Origin: Variovorax sp. OK212
GTDB lineage: Bacteria > Pseudomonadota > Gammaproteobacteria > Burkholderiales > Burkholderiaceae_C
NCBI RefSeq assembly: GCF_900112425.1
Contig: NZ_FOLP01000010.1
Span: 124,001 to 188,000 of the forward strand
Direction: 5' to 3'
DNA: 64,000 nt
The translations under genes and the position numbers were made by a program. The notes beneath the pieces are model-generated. The model did no database searches, was not told the DNA's origin, and worked only from the letters and a program-made list of their open reading frames with translations. Shown one piece after another: positions 41,589 through 50,852 of this stretch (position 1 is the stretch's first letter; every line of letters starts with the position of its first letter).

Positions 41589-42161
41589 TTACTTGGCCAG
41601 CGACTTCAGCGCCATCTTGATGCCCTCGCTCACCGTCGCGTCCTTCGGCAGCGCCTTGAGCGCGAGCGCGGCTTCCTTGTCGCTGTAGCCCAGCGCGATC
41701 AGCGCCTGCAGGATGTCGGCCTGCGCGTCGGAGGCGGCGTGCGCGGGCAGGCCGATGTCGGCGCCCAGCTTGCCCTTGAGCTCCAGCAGCAGCCGCTCGG
41801 CGGTCTTCTTGCCGATGCCCGGGATCTTCACGAGCCGGCCCAGCTCCTGCGTGGTGATGGCCTGCGACAGCTCGGCCACGCTCATGCCCGAAAGCAGGCC
41901 CAGCGCGGTGCGCGGGCCCACGCCGGTGATCTTGATGAGCTGGCGGAAAGCCCCGCGCTCCTCTGCGGTGCCGAAGCCGTAGAGAATCTGCGCGTCCTCG
42001 CGCACCACGAAGTGCGTGAGCAGCGACACGCGCTCGCCGGTGGCCGGGAGGTTGTAGAACGTGCTCATGGGCACGTCGACCTCGTAGCCGACCCCGTTGC
42101 AGTCCACAACCACCTGGGGGGGATTGCGCTCGGCCAGCGTGCCGGTCAGTTTGCCTATCAT
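41589..42161 (-). CDS. ruvA: Holliday junction-binding protein RuvA
   Basis: A 190-aa DNA-binding protein that binds four-way junctions as a tetramer and recruits RuvB. Seen: the N-terminal OB fold (MIGKLTGTLAERNPPQVVVD), two helix-hairpin-helix motifs (ITGVGPRTALGLL and IPGIGKKTAERLLLELK), and the C-terminal three-helix RuvB-binding domain (DILQALIALGYSDKEAALAL). Length is standard. It is divergent from phoH, with 20 nt between the two start codons, and separated from ruvB by 17 kb. Confidence 0.98.
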   Translation of the reverse strand: MIGKLTGTLAERNPPQVVVDCNGVGYEVDVPMSTFYNLPATGERVSLLTHFVVREDAQILYGFGTAEERGAFRQLIKITGVGPRTALGLLSGMSVAELSQAITTQELGRLVKIPGIGKKTAERLLLELKGKLGADIGLPAHAASDAQADILQALIALGYSDKEAALALKALPKDATVSEGIKMALKSLAK

Positions 42162-42181
42162 GGGTGCCCTTTTTCCTTGAA

Positions 42182-43138
42182 ATGTCCGGCGTGATTCTGC
42201 GACACACCTTTACCCCACTGAACAACTCGCGCCTCGGCCACCTGTGCGGACCCCTGGACGCCCACCTGCGCCGCATCGAGGAGGCCCTGGGCGTGAAGAT
42301 CGCCCACCGCCACGAGCAGTTCAAGGTCGACGGCCCCAAGGCCACCGCGCAACGCGCCATGGACGTGCTGCAGGCGCTCTACGAGATCGCCCAGCGCCCG
42401 ATCGACGCGGCCGTGGTGCAGCTCACGCTGGCCGGCGACGGCTCGATGCTCGAGGGCGACGAAGACGCCGCGATGCTGGTCACCCGCCGCGCCGACCTGC
42501 GCGCGCGCACGCCCACGCAGGCGGCCTACCTGGACAACATCGCCAAGCACGACATCACCTTCGGCATCGGCCCGGCCGGCACCGGCAAGACCTACCTCGC
42601 GGTGGCCTGCGCGGTCGACGCGCTGGAGCGCGCGGCCGTGCAGCGCATCGTGCTGACACGCCCGGCCGTGGAAGCGGGCGAGCGCCTGGGCTTCCTGCCG
42701 GGCGACCTGACGCAGAAGGTCGACCCCTACCTGCGCCCGCTGTACGACGCGCTGTACGACCTGATGGGCTACGAGAAGGTGCAGAAGGCGTTCGAGCGCA
42801 ATGCGCTGGAGATCGCTCCGCTGGCCTTCATGCGCGGCCGCACGCTGAACAACGCCTTCGTGATCCTGGACGAGGCACAGAACACCACGCCCGAGCAGAT
42901 GAAGATGTTCCTCACGCGCATCGGCTTCGGCGCGCGCGCGGTGGTGACGGGCGACGTGAGCCAGATCGACCTGCCCAAGCAGCAGCTGAGCGGCCTGATC
43001 GACGCCGAGCGCGTGCTCAAGCGCGTGAGCGGCATCGCCATGACGCACTTCACCAGCGCGGACGTGGTGCGCCACCCGCTGGTGGCGAAGATCGTCGACG
43101 CCTACGACGGCCAGCGCAAGCGCGCGGGAGCCCACTGA
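42182..43138 (+). CDS. phoH: PhoH-family P-loop ATPase/ribonuclease-associated protein
   Basis: A 318-aa cytoplasmic NTPase of the PhoH (YbeZ) type. Walker A is GPAGTGKTY (residues 130-138), Walker B region FVILDEAQNTTPEQMK, and the RNA/ATP loops TRPAVEAGERLGFLPGD and GRTLNNAFV. The neighbour ybeY starts 2 nt after its stop, as in the E. coli ybeZ-ybeY pair, and both act in rRNA maturation and RNA quality control. ATG at 42182 (MSGVILRHTF) is preferred; a GTG at 42164 is in frame upstream. The very short spacer to ruvA means their promoters overlap. Confidence 0.93.
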   Translation: MSGVILRHTFTPLNNSRLGHLCGPLDAHLRRIEEALGVKIAHRHEQFKVDGPKATAQRAMDVLQALYEIAQRPIDAAVVQLTLAGDGSMLEGDEDAAMLVTRRADLRARTPTQAAYLDNIAKHDITFGIGPAGTGKTYLAVACAVDALERAAVQRIVLTRPAVEAGERLGFLPGDLTQKVDPYLRPLYDALYDLMGYEKVQKAFERNALEIAPLAFMRGRTLNNAFVILDEAQNTTPEQMKMFLTRIGFGARAVVTGDVSQIDLPKQQLSGLIDAERVLKRVSGIAMTHFTSADVVRHPLVAKIVDAYDGQRKRAGAH

Positions 43139-43139
43139 C

Positions 43140-43601
43140 ATGGCGGCCTCCAGACTTCCGGCGCTGTCGCTGTCGCTGCAGTTCGGCCGCTTCAAGGGCG
43201 TGGAGCGCCACCGCGCCGCGCTGCCGCGCCACAGCGTGACGCGCTGGATCCGCCATGCGCTGGACATCGACGGCGAGATCACCGTGCGCATCGTCGATGC
43301 CGACGAAGGCCAGCGCCTGAACCGCGAGTTCCGCGGCAAGGACTACGCGACCAACGTGCTGACCTTCGACTATGCGCAGAGCCCGCTGGTGATGGCCGAC
43401 CTGGTGCTGTGCGCGCCGGTGGTGGCGCGCGAGGCGAAGGAAAACCGCAAGACGCTGGCCAACCACTACGCCCACCTGCTGGTGCACGGCACGCTGCATG
43501 CGCAGGGCTGGGACCACGAGACCAGCGAGGCCGACGCCGACGAGATGGAGGCGTACGAGATCGAGATCCTCGCGGAGATGGGCATCCGCAGCCCTTACTG
43601 A
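43140..43601 (+). CDS. ybeY: Endoribonuclease YbeY (16S rRNA maturation)
   Basis: A 153-aa zinc endoribonuclease that takes part in 16S rRNA 3'-end maturation and 70S quality control. The family signature HxxxHxxxxxH is present (HGTLHAQGWDH), as are the preceding GKDYATNVLTF and EANRTL-like ENRKTLANHYAHL segments. It begins 1 nt after the phoH stop (TGAC-ATG), so the two genes form an operon. Length matches the family. The usual corC gene does not follow; the Bug gene beyond is on the other strand and ends 17 nt away. Confidence 0.96.
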   Translation: MAASRLPALSLSLQFGRFKGVERHRAALPRHSVTRWIRHALDIDGEITVRIVDADEGQRLNREFRGKDYATNVLTFDYAQSPLVMADLVLCAPVVAREAKENRKTLANHYAHLLVHGTLHAQGWDHETSEADADEMEAYEIEILAEMGIRSPY

Positions 43602-43618
43602 ACTGCGGCTCCCCTGCG

Positions 43619-44596
43619 TCACTCGAGCGTGATGTTGCGCTCGCGGATCACCTTGCCCCAGCTGCTGCGGTCGCGCTCGATGTACTGGTTGAGCTCGGCG
43701 TCGGTGCGCGGCGATTGCACCAGCAGCGACTGCGCCTCGACCAGGCTGCGGAACTGGGCGCCCTGCATCACCTTGTGGATGGCCGACTGCAGCGTGGCCG
43801 ACACCGCGGCCGGGGTGGCCGCCGGCACGGCCACGCCGAACCAGGTGGCGGCATGGAAACCGGGGAAGCCGGCCTCGGCCACCGTGGGCACGTCGGGCAG
43901 CGACTTCACGCGCTCGCTGCCCGTGACGGCCAGTGCGCGCAGCTTGCCGGCGCGGATGTGGGGCAGCGAGGTGCTCACCACGTCGACCATCAGCTGCGTG
44001 TCGTTGCCCAGCAGCGCGGCCAATGCGGGCGCGCTGCCGTTGTAGGGCACGTGCACCAGGTCGATCTGCAGTTCGCTCTTGAGCATTTCGCTGGCCAGCT
44101 GCAACGGGTTGCCCAGCCCGACCGAACCGTAGTTCAGGCGCCCGGCATTGGCCTTGGCGTAGGCCTGGAACTCCTTGAGCGTGCGCGGCGGCGCCTTGTC
44201 GTTGGTGACCACCACCAGCGGCGCCTCGGCCGCCACCGCCAGCACGCGGTAGTCCTTCTGCGGCACGTAGCTCATCTTCTTGTAGAGCTGCGGGTTGAGC
44301 ACCATGCTCGCGCTGCTGGCCAGCAGCAGCGTGTAGCCGTCGGCCGGCGCGCGCGCCACGCCGCTGGCCGCCACCATGGTGTTGGCGCCGGGCTTGTTGT
44401 CGACCACCACGGCCTGGCCGATTTCCTTCGACAGTTCGGTGGCGAGCGCGCGCGCGACTATGTCGGCCGAGCCGCCCGGGGTGTAGGGCACGACGAGCTT
44501 CACGGCGTGGTCGGGGTAGTCGGCATGGGCCGAGCCGGCCAGGCCGGCGAGCAGGGACAGCGAGAGCGCGATGCCGCGCAGGAGAGGGGTCTTCAT
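43619..44596 (-). CDS. Bug-family solute-binding protein
   Basis: A 325-aa periplasmic binding protein. Signal peptide 1-25 (LLRGIALSLSLLAGLAGSAHA). Family motifs: VPYTPGGSADIVAR, DNKPGANTMVA, VHVPYNGSAPAL, and LPDVPTVAEAGFPGF. It is the last gene of a three-gene minus-strand unit after a DECR-like reductase and an acyl-CoA ligase, so it may bind the carboxylic acid activated by that ligase. It has no TctAB partner here. Sequence differs clearly from the other Bug protein at 562-1554, so the two are not local duplicates. The ATG at 44596 has a GGAAGAG site. Confidence 0.9.
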   Translation of the reverse strand: MKTPLLRGIALSLSLLAGLAGSAHADYPDHAVKLVVPYTPGGSADIVARALATELSKEIGQAVVVDNKPGANTMVAASGVARAPADGYTLLLASSASMVLNPQLYKKMSYVPQKDYRVLAVAAEAPLVVVTNDKAPPRTLKEFQAYAKANAGRLNYGSVGLGNPLQLASEMLKSELQIDLVHVPYNGSAPALAALLGNDTQLMVDVVSTSLPHIRAGKLRALAVTGSERVKSLPDVPTVAEAGFPGFHAATWFGVAVPAATPAAVSATLQSAIHKVMQGAQFRSLVEAQSLLVQSPRTDAELNQYIERDRSSWGKVIRERNITLE

Positions 44597-44649
44597 TTGT
44601 CTCTTCCAGTCTTTGTTTTGGGGGATGCGAAAACGGTCCATGGGGCCTG

Positions 44650-46158
44650 CTAGACGCGGCGCGCCTGGCCCTGCCAGTGCAGGTCGCGCAGGCGGCGCTT
44701 GGCGATCTTTCCGTTGTCGTCGCGCGGCAGCGGCGCCATCTCGATGCTGCGCGGCACCTTGAAGGACGACAGGCCGGCCTGCAACCAGGCACGCAGCGCT
44801 TCGCTTTGCAGATCGGTGCCGGGCACGGCCTCGACCACGGCATGCAGGCGCTCGCCGTACTCGGCGTCGGGCACGCCGAACACCGCGCAGTCGGCCACGC
44901 CGGGGAAGGCCAGCAGGCGGTGCTCGATCTCGGCCGGGTAGATGTTCACGCCGCCGGAGATCACCATGTCGGACGCGCGGTCGCACACGTACAGATAGCC
45001 GTCGGCGTCGAGGTAGCCCATGTCGCCCAGGCTGATGAAGCCGTCGCGCTCGATGGCCCGGCGCGCGGCGTCGTTGTGGCGGTAGCTGAAGTCGGGGTAG
45101 GCGGGCTGGCGCACGTAGATCAGGCCGATCTCGCCGGTGGGCAGTGCCGCGCCCTGCTCGTCGAGGATGCGCACCTGCGCGTCGAGCACCGGGCGGCCGG
45201 CGCTGCCCGGGCGCGCGAGTGCTTCCTCGGCGCCGATGGAGGTGATCATGCCGGCCTCGCTGGAGGCGTAGGTCTCGTGGATCACCGGGCCGAACCACTC
45301 GATCATGGCGCGCTTGACGTCGGGCGCGCAGGGCGCGCCGGTGGAGGCCACGAAGCGCAGCGACGACAGGTCGTAGCGCGCGCGCACCTCGCTCGGCAGG
45401 CGCAGCAGCCGCACGTACATGATGGGCACGAGGTAGACGGTGTCGATGCGGTGCTGCGCGATGGCGGCGAGCAGCGCCTCGGCGTCGAAGCGCGCCATGA
45501 GCACCACGCGGTCGGCCAGCAGCAGCGCGTTCTGCAGGAACAGGCTGGGGGCGCTGTGGTACAGCGGCGCGGGCAGCAGCGCGCGGCAACCCGCGCGCAG
45601 GCCGAAGGTCAGCGCGACCACCTCGCGGATGCGGGCCTGGCGCGCCTCCAGCTCGGCCACCGGGATCGGATGGCGCACCACGCCCTTGGGCCGCCCGGTG
45701 GTGCCCGATGTGTAGGCCATGTGGCCGCGCGGCGAGACCAGCGGGCCGTCGTACGGGGCCTGCGCGGCCAGCCAGCTTTCATAGGGCCTGGCGCCGGGCG
45801 TGCGTGCCTCGCCCGCGGCCAGCAGCGCCGTGCCCTCGGGCACGACATGCGCTACCGCATCGAGCAGGTCGCCGTGCGCCAGCAAGGCGCGCGCGCCGCT
45901 GTCCTGCAGCAGCACGCCGACCTCGTCGGGCGTGAAGTGCCAGTTGATCGGGCAGAAGTAGATGCCTGCCTGGCGGCAGGCATGCACCACGTCGACCTGC
46001 GTCTCGTCGTTGCGCAGCAGCACGGCCAGCACGTCGCCTTCGCGCAGGCCCAGGCGCAGCAGGCCGCCGGCCAGGCGCGCGCCGCGCGCGAGTTGCGCGG
46101 CGGCGTCGAGCACGCGGCCTTCGAAGTGAAATTCGGGCTTCACGGTGGTCGTCGTCAT
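44650..46158 (-). CDS. AMP-dependent acyl-CoA synthetase
   Basis: A 502-aa acyl-CoA ligase. Phosphate loop AYTSGTTGRPKGVVRHP, adenylate motif ETYASSEAGM, hinge ISLGDMGYLDADGYLY and CDRASDMVISGGVNI, and the C-terminal lysine in RDDNGKIAKRRL. It belongs to the same superfamily as aliA but has a shortened N-terminus. The ATG at 46158 overlaps the reductase stop by 4 nt (ATGA), so they are co-translated. The frame is open for another 900 bases upstream, but that covers the reductase gene in another frame and is not coding. Substrate unknown; an unsaturated acid would fit the reductase partner. Confidence 0.85.
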   Translation of the reverse strand: MTTTTVKPEFHFEGRVLDAAAQLARGARLAGGLLRLGLREGDVLAVLLRNDETQVDVVHACRQAGIYFCPINWHFTPDEVGVLLQDSGARALLAHGDLLDAVAHVVPEGTALLAAGEARTPGARPYESWLAAQAPYDGPLVSPRGHMAYTSGTTGRPKGVVRHPIPVAELEARQARIREVVALTFGLRAGCRALLPAPLYHSAPSLFLQNALLLADRVVLMARFDAEALLAAIAQHRIDTVYLVPIMYVRLLRLPSEVRARYDLSSLRFVASTGAPCAPDVKRAMIEWFGPVIHETYASSEAGMITSIGAEEALARPGSAGRPVLDAQVRILDEQGAALPTGEIGLIYVRQPAYPDFSYRHNDAARRAIERDGFISLGDMGYLDADGYLYVCDRASDMVISGGVNIYPAEIEHRLLAFPGVADCAVFGVPDAEYGERLHAVVEAVPGTDLQSEALRAWLQAGLSSFKVPRSIEMAPLPRDDNGKIAKRRLRDLHWQGQARRV

Positions 46159-47051
46159 GCGGCGCCGCGCTGCGCCTTGTCGGACGCGTTCAGGGCCTGG
46201 ATCTTCTCGCGCGCAGCCTGCCAGTCGGCGTCGCCCCATTCCTGGTACTGCGTGAAGTAGGCGCCGTTGGCCAGTGCGTCGGCACCGTCGAGGGTGATGG
46301 TCTGGCCGTTGATCCAGCTGTTCTGCGGTGCCAGCAGGAACGCGGCGAGCCGGCCGATGTCGCCGCCCTCGCCCAGGCGGCGCGTGGGGTTCTGCGTGGC
46401 CATGGCGTTTTCCTGGCTGTCGACCGGGCGCAGGCGGCCCGACGCGCCGGCCGTGGGAATCACGCCGGGCGCAATGGCGTTGAGCCGGATGCCCTTGGGG
46501 CCCCACTCCACCGCCAGCGACTTGGTCATGACGTCGATGCCGGCCTTCGACATGGCCGAGGGCACCACGAAAGGCGCGCCGGTGGCCACCCAGGTGACCA
46601 CGATCGACAGCACGCTGCCGCCGCGCCCGGCCGCGATCCAGCGCTTGCCCGCGGCCTGCGTGGCGTAGAAGGTGCCGCGAAAGACGATGTCGGAAATGGC
46701 GTGGAAGCCGTTGGGCGACAAGTCTTCGGTGCGGCTGATGAAGTTGCCGGCGGCGTTGTTGACCAGGCTGTCGAGCGGGCCGTGGCGCGTCCAGATGGTT
46801 TCCATCATGTCGTCGACCGCCTGCGGCGAGCGGATGTCGAGCACGTGCGTGCCGACGGTCACGCCGAAGCGCGTGCGCAGCCGCTGCGCGGCCTCGTCGA
46901 GCACGCTGGCACGGCGCCCGCACAGGTGCAGTTCGGCGCCCAGCGCGGCCAGCTGCTCGGCCATCGCGAAGCCCAGGCCGGTGCCGCCGCCCGTGACGAG
47001 CACGCGCTGGCCGGCGAACAGGCCGTCCTTGAAGATGTTGTCTGTGTCCAT
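46155..47051 (-). CDS. 2,4-dienoyl-CoA reductase-like SDR
   Basis: A 298-aa short-chain dehydrogenase. Cofactor loop TGGGTGLGFAMA (20-31) and CGRRASVLDEA are seen, the latter typical of NADPH-specific enzymes. The usual YxxxK motif is SAMSK (165-169): Tyr is replaced by Ser while Lys169 remains, as in DECR1-type 2,4-dienoyl-CoA reductases, which take the tyrosine from elsewhere. SLAVEWGPKGIRLNAIAPG also matches that group. It would reduce dienoyl-CoA intermediates of unsaturated acids. It is the first gene of the unit, 102 nt from the divergent LysR gene. Confidence 0.85.
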   Translation of the reverse strand: MDTDNIFKDGLFAGQRVLVTGGGTGLGFAMAEQLAALGAELHLCGRRASVLDEAAQRLRTRFGVTVGTHVLDIRSPQAVDDMMETIWTRHGPLDSLVNNAAGNFISRTEDLSPNGFHAISDIVFRGTFYATQAAGKRWIAAGRGGSVLSIVVTWVATGAPFVVPSAMSKAGIDVMTKSLAVEWGPKGIRLNAIAPGVIPTAGASGRLRPVDSQENAMATQNPTRRLGEGGDIGRLAAFLLAPQNSWINGQTITLDGADALANGAYFTQYQEWGDADWQAAREKIQALNASDKAQRGAA

Positions 47052-47153
47052 GGTGTCTCCGGGGAATCTGATGGCATCGATCTTTATCGTTCACCCCGGT
47101 TCATACAATTCCCGTTCATTGACTCAGTCTGTATCTCCTGTGTTGACAATCCG

Positions 47154-48087
47154 ATGGACTTGGACCTGAACCTGATCCGCACGCTGGTGGACATCGTGGA
47201 CGCCGGCAACCTGAGCGAGGCCGCGCGCCGGCGCGACGTGACGCGCTCGCAGATCAGCAAGGAGCTGAAGAACCTGGAGCGGCAGGTGGGCGCCACGCTG
47301 CTGCGCCGCACCACGCGCAAGCTGGCGCCCACCGAGCAGGGGCGCACGCTGTACGAGCACGGGCTGCGCATGCTGGCCGAGGTGGAGTCGGCGCGCGCGG
47401 CCATCGACCGCCTGGGGCAGACCGTGCGCGGGCACGTGCGCATCAGCATCCCGACCGGGCTGGGCGAGTTCTTCGTGGGGCCGCGGCTGCTCGACTTCCA
47501 GCGCGCGCACCCGGAGGTGTCGCTGCGGGTGCTGTTCTCCAACCGGGTGTTCGACCTGATCGGCACCGAGATCGACATTGCGCTGCGCATCACCTCGGAG
47601 CCGCCGCTGGACCAGGTGGCGCGGCGCATCTGCGCGATCCGCTGGGGACTCTATGCGGCGCCCTCGTACCTCGCGGGGCACGCGCCCATCGCCGAGCCGG
47701 AAGACCTGGCGGCCTGCGTGGTGCTGTACGTGCCGGGGCCGGAGCGGCATTTCATGATGCCGATGCACCGGGGAGCGCAGCGGCGCGACCTGCGGCTGAA
47801 GCTGAACCTGCAGACCGAGCACTTCCCCTACCTGCGCAGCGCGGTGCTGGCCGGCACGGGCATCGGCCTGCTGCCGCGCTACGCGATGACCGACGACGTG
47901 CGGGCCGCACGCGCGGTGCCGGTGCTGCCGCAGTGGGAGCCCGAAGGGCTGGGCAATGCGCTCTACATCCTGACGATGCCCGATCGCCACCCGTCGCACG
48001 CCGCGGTGGCGGTGATGGACTACCTGCGCGAGGTGCTGGCGTCGATGGACGACGGCGATGTGCCCGATGTGCCCGATGTGCCGGCGG

Positions 48088-48116
<29 letters not shown>
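47154..48116 (+). CDS. LysR-family regulator, divergent from the DECR/ligase/Bug unit
   Basis: A 320-aa LysR-type regulator with N-terminal helix-turn-helix (DAGNLSEAARRRDVTRSQIS, then KELKNLERQVGATLLRR) and a periplasmic-binding-like inducer domain (HVRISIPTGLGEFFVGPRLL). LysR genes usually control the divergent unit; the 102-nt spacer to the reductase start carries two gttcat copies and a TTGACAAT segment. ATG at 47154 starts MDLDLNLIRTL. The C-terminus carries a VPD triplet repeat (DVPDVPDVPAAT) from a 9-bp expansion. Its 3' end overlaps the convergent dtd gene by 29 nt. The inducer is unknown. Confidence 0.87.
48057..48082. repeat. 9-bp tandem repeat at the 3' end of the LysR gene
   Basis: Nearly three copies of gatgtgccc (third ends gatgtgccg) encode repeated Asp-Val-Pro. 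It lies just before the region overlapping dtd, so copy-number change would alter only the LysR tail. Confidence 0.85.
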
Positions 48117-48527
<411 letters not shown>

Positions 48528-48531
<4 letters not shown>

Positions 48532-49445
48532 AGGGGGTGGTGTTCGCCGGCCTGGGTGGCGCGGGCTTCCATGGTGAGGGGCAACAGCTGGATGGTGACG
48601 CGCAGGCCGGGCACGGCGTTCATGAGGGCCTGCTCGAGTTCGTCGCGCATGCTGGCGGCGTGCTGCAGCGTCCACTCGCCGGGCACGTGCATGTGCAGGT
48701 CGGCGAAGCGGCGCTGGCCGGCGCTGCGGGTCACCATGTCGTCGAAGCGCAGCCGCGTGCCCTCTGGCGTGCGCGCGGCGAAGTCGCCGATGGTGGCGCG
48801 CACGGTGGCCAGGGTCTCGGGGTCGACGGCTTCGTCCATCAGGCCCTGCGACGAGCGCCACACCAGCTTGACGCCCTCGCGCACGATGTTGAGCGCCACG
48901 CCGATGGCCAGCAGCGGGTCGAGCCAGAGCCAGCCGCTGAGCTGCACGCCGACGATGCCCACCACCACCGCGGCCGAGGTCCAGACGTCGGTCATGAGAT
49001 GGCGGCCGTCGGCCTCCAGCGCGATGGAACGGTGCGTGCGCGCCGCGCGGAACAGCAGCACGGCCAGGGCGCCGTTGAAGGCCGAGCTGAGCACCGACAG
49101 CGCCAGGCCCCAGCCCAGTTGCTCGAGCGGCTGCGGCGACAGCAGGCGCTGCACGGAGACCCAGAGGATCGCGATGGCGGCGCCGACGATCAGGATGCCT
49201 TCGAAGCCCGAGGAGAAATACTCGGCCTTGTGATGGCCGTAGGGATGGTCGTCGTCGGCGGGGCGTTCCGCGATGGTCACCATGGCCAGTGCGAACATCG
49301 CGCTGGCGAGGTTGACGAAGGACTCCATCGCGTCCGAGATCAGCCCCATCGAGTTGGTCAGGTAACCTGCATAGCCCTTGAGCAGGATGGTGATGAGCGC
49401 AACCGCAACGGAGACGCGAAGCAGCGTCTTAGGGGTAAACGTCAT
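48528..49445 (-). CDS. CDF cation efflux transporter (FieF-like)
   Basis: A 305-aa cation diffusion facilitator with six membrane helices. Metal-site segments are GLISDAMESFVN (second helix) and GRHLMTDVWTSA (fifth helix), with HPYGHHKAEYFSS between helices 2 and 3, and a C-terminal cytoplasmic domain (RFADLHMHVPGEWTLQHA). Likely substrate Zn2+, Fe2+ or Mn2+. There is no His-rich loop, unlike the DmeF at 22528-23493. ATG at 49445 gives MTFTPKTLLRV; a GTG at 49478 is in frame upstream, and neither has a good ribosome site. dtd is overlapped at the 3' end. Confidence 0.87.
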
Positions 49446-49599
49446 GGGAAATCCAGCTGGAATTGGGGAAATGGCCACGCGAAAAGCGGTAAAAGGCCGC
49501 AGGAAGAACCTGAATTATCGGGTGCGTGTCTACATGTAACGCCTTCGGCTTAGTATTTCTGCCCATTGCGAAACATTCTTCGCAGACAGTCAGACCCGG

Positions 49600-50202
49600 A
49601 TGATGAAAAACCTACTGATCGCCTTGTACAGCCTCGCCATTGTGGGCTCGGCCACGTTGGCCCAAGCCCAGCCCCAGACCCAGACGCCGCCGGCGGCGCC
49701 GGTCGCAGCACCAGCAGCCGCTGCCGCTGCAACACCCGCAGCAGCCGCTGCCGCAACGCCGGCACCCGTGGTCGCAGTGCCTGCCGCGGCGCCGCCCGCA
49801 ACCACCGCCAAGGCCGACCTGCAGGCCGGCTTCGTGAAGTCGGTGCGCGGCAACGTGCAACTGCTCAACGGCTCCGGCACCACCCGCGCCGCGAACCCCG
49901 GCGACGCGCTCGGCGCCGTCGACCGCATCGTGACCGGACCCGACTCGTCGGCCTCCGTCGTGCTGCGCGACGACACCACGCTGGTGGTCGGCCCCTCGTC
50001 GCGGCTGGACCTGAAGGAGTTCCACTTCGACAGCACCACGCACGAAGGCGGCATGCTGGTGTCGCTGCTGCGCGGCTCCATGCGCATGATCACGGGCCTC
50101 ATCGGCAAGACCAACCCCGACGCGGTGCGTGTCGAAACGCAGACCGCCACCATCGGCATTCGCGGCACCGACTTCATCGTGCAAGCCGACGGCCAACCAT
50201 GA
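49600..50202 (+). CDS. Exported FecR-domain protein with Ala/Pro-rich linker
   Basis: A 200-aa exported protein. A signal peptide (1-23, LIALYSLAIVGSATLAQA) is followed by a low-complexity Ala/Pro/Thr/Gln region (about 24-70) and then a FecR domain (AGFVKSVRGNVQLLNGSG, VDRIVTGPDSSASVVLRDDT, TATIGIRGTDFIV). FecR domains in this setting are found with envelope regulators and beta-helix adhesins; no sigma factor of the FecI type is near. It overlaps the OmpA-like lipoprotein gene by 4 nt (ATGA). The protein stops soon after the FecR core, so it may be shorter than many relatives. Two start ATGs stand in tandem at 49600. Confidence 0.82.
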   Translation: MMKNLLIALYSLAIVGSATLAQAQPQTQTPPAAPVAAPAAAAAATPAAAAAATPAPVVAVPAAAPPATTAKADLQAGFVKSVRGNVQLLNGSGTTRAANPGDALGAVDRIVTGPDSSASVVLRDDTTLVVGPSSRLDLKEFHFDSTTHEGGMLVSLLRGSMRMITGLIGKTNPDAVRVETQTATIGIRGTDFIVQADGQP

Positions 50203-50825
50203 AGATGACGATGTCCCGACCCGGCTCCCGCCTCGCCCTGCTCACCGTCACGCTCGCGGCCGCGTTGCTCGCCGCCTGCTCCACGCCCGGCACGCGGGTG
50301 GTGCTGCTGCCGCAGGCCGACGGCAGGCCTTCCGCCGTGGTGGTGCGCGCCAAGGATGGCGAGGAAGTGCTCTCCCAGCCCTACCAGCGCGCCACGGCCG
50401 CCGTCGGCGCGCGCGGCGCCCCGGTCGTCGACCAGGCCGACGCGGCCAAGGTGCAGGCCGAGAACAAGCCGCTGTTCGACATGCGCCCGCCCCCGCCGCA
50501 GCGCTACACGGTGTACTTCGAACTCGGCGGCACCACGCTGACGCCGGCGTCGCAGCAGATCATGAACGAGGCGCTGGCCGCGGCGCAGTCGCGCAGCGGC
50601 AGCGACATCGTGGTGACGGGCCACACCGACACCAAGGGCAGCGGCGAGCAGAACGACCAGCTGTCGCGCCGGCGCGCCCAGGAAGTGGCGCAGCTCTTCG
50701 TGGAGCGGCAGTTCCCGGCCAAGCGCATCGAGGCCGTGGGCCGCGGCGAGCGCGAGCTGGCCGTGCCGACCGCCGACGAGGTCGACGAGCCGCGCAACCG
50801 GCGCGTGACGATCGAGGTCCGCTGA
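50199..50825 (+). CDS. OmpA-family peptidoglycan-binding lipoprotein
   Basis: A 208-aa outer-envelope lipoprotein. The lipobox is LLAACS with the lipidated Cys27. The C-terminal OmpA-like domain has YTVYFELGGTTLTPASQQ, VTGHTDTKGSGEQNDQLSRR, and the end DEPRNRRVTIEVR, which bind peptidoglycan meso-diaminopimelate. The middle part (KDGEEVLSQPYQRA) has no clear fold. It is co-translated with the FecR protein (ATGA), suggesting a joint envelope role. A strong hairpin overlaps its stop codon. Function beyond cell-wall tethering is not evident. Confidence 0.88.
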   Translation: MKMTMSRPGSRLALLTVTLAAALLAACSTPGTRVVLLPQADGRPSAVVVRAKDGEEVLSQPYQRATAAVGARGAPVVDQADAAKVQAENKPLFDMRPPPPQRYTVYFELGGTTLTPASQQIMNEALAAAQSRSGSDIVVTGHTDTKGSGEQNDQLSRRRAQEVAQLFVERQFPAKRIEAVGRGERELAVPTADEVDEPRNRRVTIEVR

Positions 50826-50846
50826 CCGGCGTTTCGCGCCGGTCAG
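50822..50846. terminator. Bidirectional hairpin between the OmpA-like and tyrS genes
   Basis: Perfect 10-bp arms ctgaccggcg/cgccggtcag around a 5-nt loop (tttcg). The left arm includes the OmpA-like stop codon, and the tyrS stop is 7 nt to the right, so it can end transcription from both genes. No strong T-run follows on either strand. Confidence 0.65.
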
Positions 50847-50852
50847 TTCAAC

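Noticed and set aside
44650..47094. A possible 814-aa ligase fused to an N-terminal extension
   Set aside because: The extra 312 codons are the out-of-frame shadow of the reductase gene; the ligase has its own ATG with an ATGA overlap at 46158.
49700..49810. Ala/Pro-coding GCA/GCC-rich stretch in the FecR gene as a repeat element
   Set aside because: It is ordinary low-complexity coding sequence for a flexible linker with no regular period.
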